Below are positions 12,874-14,817 of a stretch of 14,817 bases of DNA, piece by piece. The position numbers and the translations under genes were made by a program. The number at the start of each line of letters is the position of its first letter. Positions within the stretch are counted from its first letter, which is position 1. The notes under the pieces are model-generated. The model saw only the letters and a list, made by a program, of their open reading frames with translations. It had not been told where the DNA came from and did no database searches. Source of the stretch: DATLYF01 sp035575095 (lineage in GTDB: Bacteria; Pseudomonadota; Gammaproteobacteria; Competibacterales; Competibacteraceae); the NCBI GenBank assembly GCA_035575095.1, contig DATLYF010000026.1:1-14817 (forward strand). Direction: 5' to 3'.

Positions 12874-14541
12874 TCAGGCAGCTTCCAGCTCGATGGCGTA
12901 GGCCCGGGTCTTGAACGGCTCGATGCCGATGCGCCGCACCGTCTCCAGGAACGACTCGCCTTCCTCGCGCCGCTCCAGGTATACCGCCAGGATGCGGGCG
13001 ATGGTGTCGGCCACCTCGTGCTTGGCTACCGACGGCCCCAGCACCTCGCCCAGCGAGGCGTCGTCCTCGGAGGAGCCGCCGAGGGTGATCTGGTACCACT
13101 CCTCGCCTTTCTTGTCGACGCCGAGGATGCCAATGTGCCCTACGTGGTGGTGCCCGCAGGCATTCATGCAGCCGGACATGTTGAGCTTGATCTCGCCCAG
13201 GTCGTAGAGGTAGTCGAGATTGTCGAAGCGCGCCTGGATCTGCTTGGCGACGGAGATCGAGCTGGCATTGGCCAGAGAGCAGAAGTCCAGGCCCGGGCAG
13301 CAGATCATGTCGGTCAGGGTACCGATGTTGGCGGTGGCCAGGCCCTGCGCCTGCAGGGCGTGCCAGAGTTCGTACAAATCCTGCTGGCGCACGTCGGCCA
13401 GCAGCAGGTTCTGGTTGTGGGTGGTACGGATCCGGCCGAAGCTGTAGCGGTCGGCAAGATCCGCCACGGCATCCATCTGCTCGGCGCTGATGTCGCCGGG
13501 TGCCTGGCCGTGGGCCTTGAGGGAGATCCACACCGCCCGATAGCCGGGCACTTTGTGCTCGACGGTATTGCGCTTGACCCAGGTAGCGAAGGCCTTATCG
13601 CCGGTCAGCCACTCGGTGAAGCTTCGGTCCCGCGCAGCCGCGGCATCGTAGGCCGGCGGCTGGAAGAAGGCGGCAACGCGGTCGATTTCGGCCTGCTCCA
13701 GCACCAGCGCGGAATCCTTGATGTACTGCCACTCGCGCTCCACCTCGGTGCGAAACTGCTCCACTCCCAGCGCCTTGACCAGGATCTTGATGCGTGCCTT
13801 CCAGATATTGTCGCGCCGCCCGTATTCGTTGTAGACGCGCAGGATCGCCTCGAGGTAGGAGAGCAGATCGCGCTTGGGCAGGAACTCGCGAATCACCTGA
13901 CCGATGATCGGGGTACGCCCCAGCCCACCGCCGACGAGGACGCGGAAGCCCACCTCGCCGTGGGTGTTGCGCACGATGTTCAGGCCGATGTCATGGATTT
14001 GGGCCGCGGCGCGGTCGTGGGTCGCGCCGGTCACGGCGATCTTGAACTTGCGCGGCAGATAGGAGAACTCCGGGTGGAAGGTGGACCACTGGCGGATGAT
14101 CTCGCAATAGATGCGCGGGTCCTCGATCTCGTCGTGGGCAATGCCGGCGAGGTGGTCTGCAGTAACGTTGCGCACGCAGTTGCCGCTGGTCTGGATAGAG
14201 TGCATCTGCACCTTGGCCAGCTCCGCCAGGATGTCCGGCACCTCCTCGAGTTTGGGCCAGTTATACTGAATGTTCTGGCGCGTGGTGAAATGGCCGTAGC
14301 CGCGATCGTAGCGGCGAGCGATATGGGCCAGGGTGCGCAACTGGCGCGAGGCCAGCAGACCGTAGGGAATGGCAATGCGCAGCATGGGGGCATGGCGCTG
14401 GATGTACAGACCGTTCATCAGGCGCAGCGGCCGGAACTCATCGTCGGTCAGCTCGCCGGCCAGATAGCGCCGGGTCTGATCGCGGAACTGGGCCACCCGC
14501 TGGTCAACAATGGCCTGGTCGTAGTGGTCGTACTGGTACAT
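12874..14541 (-). CDS. cysI: Assimilatory sulfite reductase hemoprotein (CysI type)
   Basis: Siroheme and [4Fe-4S] enzyme for six-electron reduction of sulfite to sulfide in cysteine synthesis; cytoplasmic. The 555 residues (start ATG 14541, GAGAGG seven bases upstream) open MYQYDHYDQAIVDQRV, very like the Pseudomonas enzyme. The two nitrite/sulfite reductase halves are visible: GLYIQRHAPMLRIAIPYG and TTRQNIQYNWP near the N-terminus, VGGGLGRTPIIG at about 203-214, then the cofactor cysteines Cys415 and Cys421 (CPGLDFC) and Cys458 and Cys462 (SGCMNAC), followed by GHHHVGHIG. No flavoprotein (cysJ) gene is beside it, and DUF934 takes the next position, so the electron donor may be ferredoxin or another partner. 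A respiratory nitrite reductase is less likely given these neighbours. A leader of about 135 bp separates it from a divergent gene; CysB control is expected from the family but no site is proved. Confidence 0.94.
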   Translation of the reverse strand: MYQYDHYDQAIVDQRVAQFRDQTRRYLAGELTDDEFRPLRLMNGLYIQRHAPMLRIAIPYGLLASRQLRTLAHIARRYDRGYGHFTTRQNIQYNWPKLEEVPDILAELAKVQMHSIQTSGNCVRNVTADHLAGIAHDEIEDPRIYCEIIRQWSTFHPEFSYLPRKFKIAVTGATHDRAAAQIHDIGLNIVRNTHGEVGFRVLVGGGLGRTPIIGQVIREFLPKRDLLSYLEAILRVYNEYGRRDNIWKARIKILVKALGVEQFRTEVEREWQYIKDSALVLEQAEIDRVAAFFQPPAYDAAAARDRSFTEWLTGDKAFATWVKRNTVEHKVPGYRAVWISLKAHGQAPGDISAEQMDAVADLADRYSFGRIRTTHNQNLLLADVRQQDLYELWHALQAQGLATANIGTLTDMICCPGLDFCSLANASSISVAKQIQARFDNLDYLYDLGEIKLNMSGCMNACGHHHVGHIGILGVDKKGEEWYQITLGGSSEDDASLGEVLGPSVAKHEVADTIARILAVYLERREEGESFLETVRRIGIEPFKTRAYAIELEAA

Positions 14542-14679
14542 CGCGCTGCCTCTCCGTTCCCCGCCGCCACTGGCTCGCGTGGCGAGCCGGCTTTGCATGA
14601 CTATTGAGAAGGAAACGCTACCACTGCGGGTTATGCCTTCCAAGAATTTTTTCGAGATAAATTTATAACCACTTGCAAT
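14542..14679. promoter_or_regulatory. Divergent regulatory region upstream of cysI
   Basis: The half nearest cysI is GC-rich and holds a perfect stem, GGCTCGC (14572-14578) and GCGAGCC (14582-14588) with a three-base loop, which would lie in the cysI leader RNA. The half nearest the divergent gene is strikingly AT-rich (about 14641-14690). It contains the palindrome ATAAATTTAT (14657-14666) and a spaced repeat GGTTAT (14629-14634) / ATAACC (14665-14670). Such AT-rich upstream DNA suits a LysR-type activator such as CysB, but I cannot identify its site. No convincing -10/-35 pair was found. Confidence 0.45.
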
Positions 14680-14817
14680 ATGAACATATCGGATCACTTG
14701 CGCCATGCGGACGCGCCGGGCGGTTTCAGCGCATTGATCGACGGTCTGGCCGAACAGGGTTATGCCGTGCAGCCCCATTTCCTGGTGCCGGAGTTGCGCG
14801 CGGCGTTGCGGCTCGAG
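14680..14817 (+). CDS. N-terminal part of a putative 2OG-Fe(II) oxygenase, cut by window edge
   Basis: Forty-six codons are open to the right edge from the ATG at 14680. The translation MNISDHLRHADAPGGFSALI continues DGLAEQGYAVQPHFLVPELR. The pattern (L)xxxGYAVxxxFLxPELxxALRxE is common at the start of prolyl-4-hydroxylase-like 2OG-Fe(II) oxygenases; the HxD...H iron site would lie outside the window. The ATG has no clear ribosome site, and the leader is AT-rich; a TTG at 14698 is an alternative start. It diverges from cysI. The reading frame is likely real because its codon use matches the neighbours; the family call is tentative. Confidence 0.5.
   Translation, partial: MNISDHLRHADAPGGFSALIDGLAEQGYAVQPHFLVPELRAALRLE

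Noticed and set aside
13018..14607. 529-codon open frame on the plus strand opposite cysI
   Set aside because: It is antisense to a clear CysI with intact cofactor cysteines. Long antisense frames are common in high-GC DNA, and the translation is low-complexity in Ala, Gly, Val and His with no domain.
1..14817. CRISPR array, insertion sequence, tRNA or phage attachment site
   Set aside because: I looked on both strands and found no regularly spaced direct repeats, transposase or integrase motifs, or cloverleaf with a T-arm consensus.

Overview
This is a gene-dense, high-G+C chromosomal segment, most likely from a gammaproteobacterium. The reasons are the fabA-fabB pair, a divergent lptFG / pepA-holC block, a one-subunit CysI followed by a DUF934 gene, and a periplasmic LdtD-type L,D-transpeptidase. 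Protein detail (CysI, HolC, DUF934) resembles Pseudomonas-type gammaproteobacteria. The run of DUF2173-like genes is a type I associate with sulfur-oxidising or chemolithotrophic gamma- and betaproteobacteria. I cannot name the genus.

Layout, left to right. 1-1741 (minus): fabA-fabB, the anaerobic unsaturated fatty acid operon; fabB runs off the left edge. 1867-2589 (plus): a glyoxalase-II-like metallo-beta-lactamase-fold hydrolase with an unusual His-rich C-terminal tail, divergent from fabA. 2590-2701: an intergenic stretch rich in inverted repeats. 2702-3328 (minus): upp. 3479-5380 (minus): an LdtD/YcbB-type L,D-transpeptidase with its own recognisable promoter. 5504-6647 (minus): three consecutive small paralogues of a DUF2173-like family. 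6781-7218 (plus): an RDD-family membrane protein whose stop codon overlaps that of the convergent lptG. 7215-9382 (minus): lptF-lptG, the LPS-export permease. 9537-11462 (plus): pepA-holC. 11543-12262 (plus): a membrane-anchored protein I do not recognise, where valS would often lie. 12376-14541 (minus): cysI and its DUF934 partner, ended by a strong rho-independent terminator. 14680-14817 (plus): the start of a gene, possibly a 2OG-Fe(II) oxygenase, divergent from cysI.

Most of the window is housekeeping: lipid synthesis, LPS export, cell-wall crosslinking, pyrimidine salvage, peptide turnover, replication and sulfite reduction. The least understood parts are the DUF2173-like triplet, the 239-residue protein after holC, and the His tail of the hydrolase. 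No tRNA, rRNA, insertion sequence, integrase, CRISPR array or clear sign of recent transfer is visible. No stretch longer than about 160 bases lacks a gene. Several genes use non-ATG starts (GTG for fabA, upp and lptF; TTG for holC), chosen from ribosome-binding-site spacing and family length.
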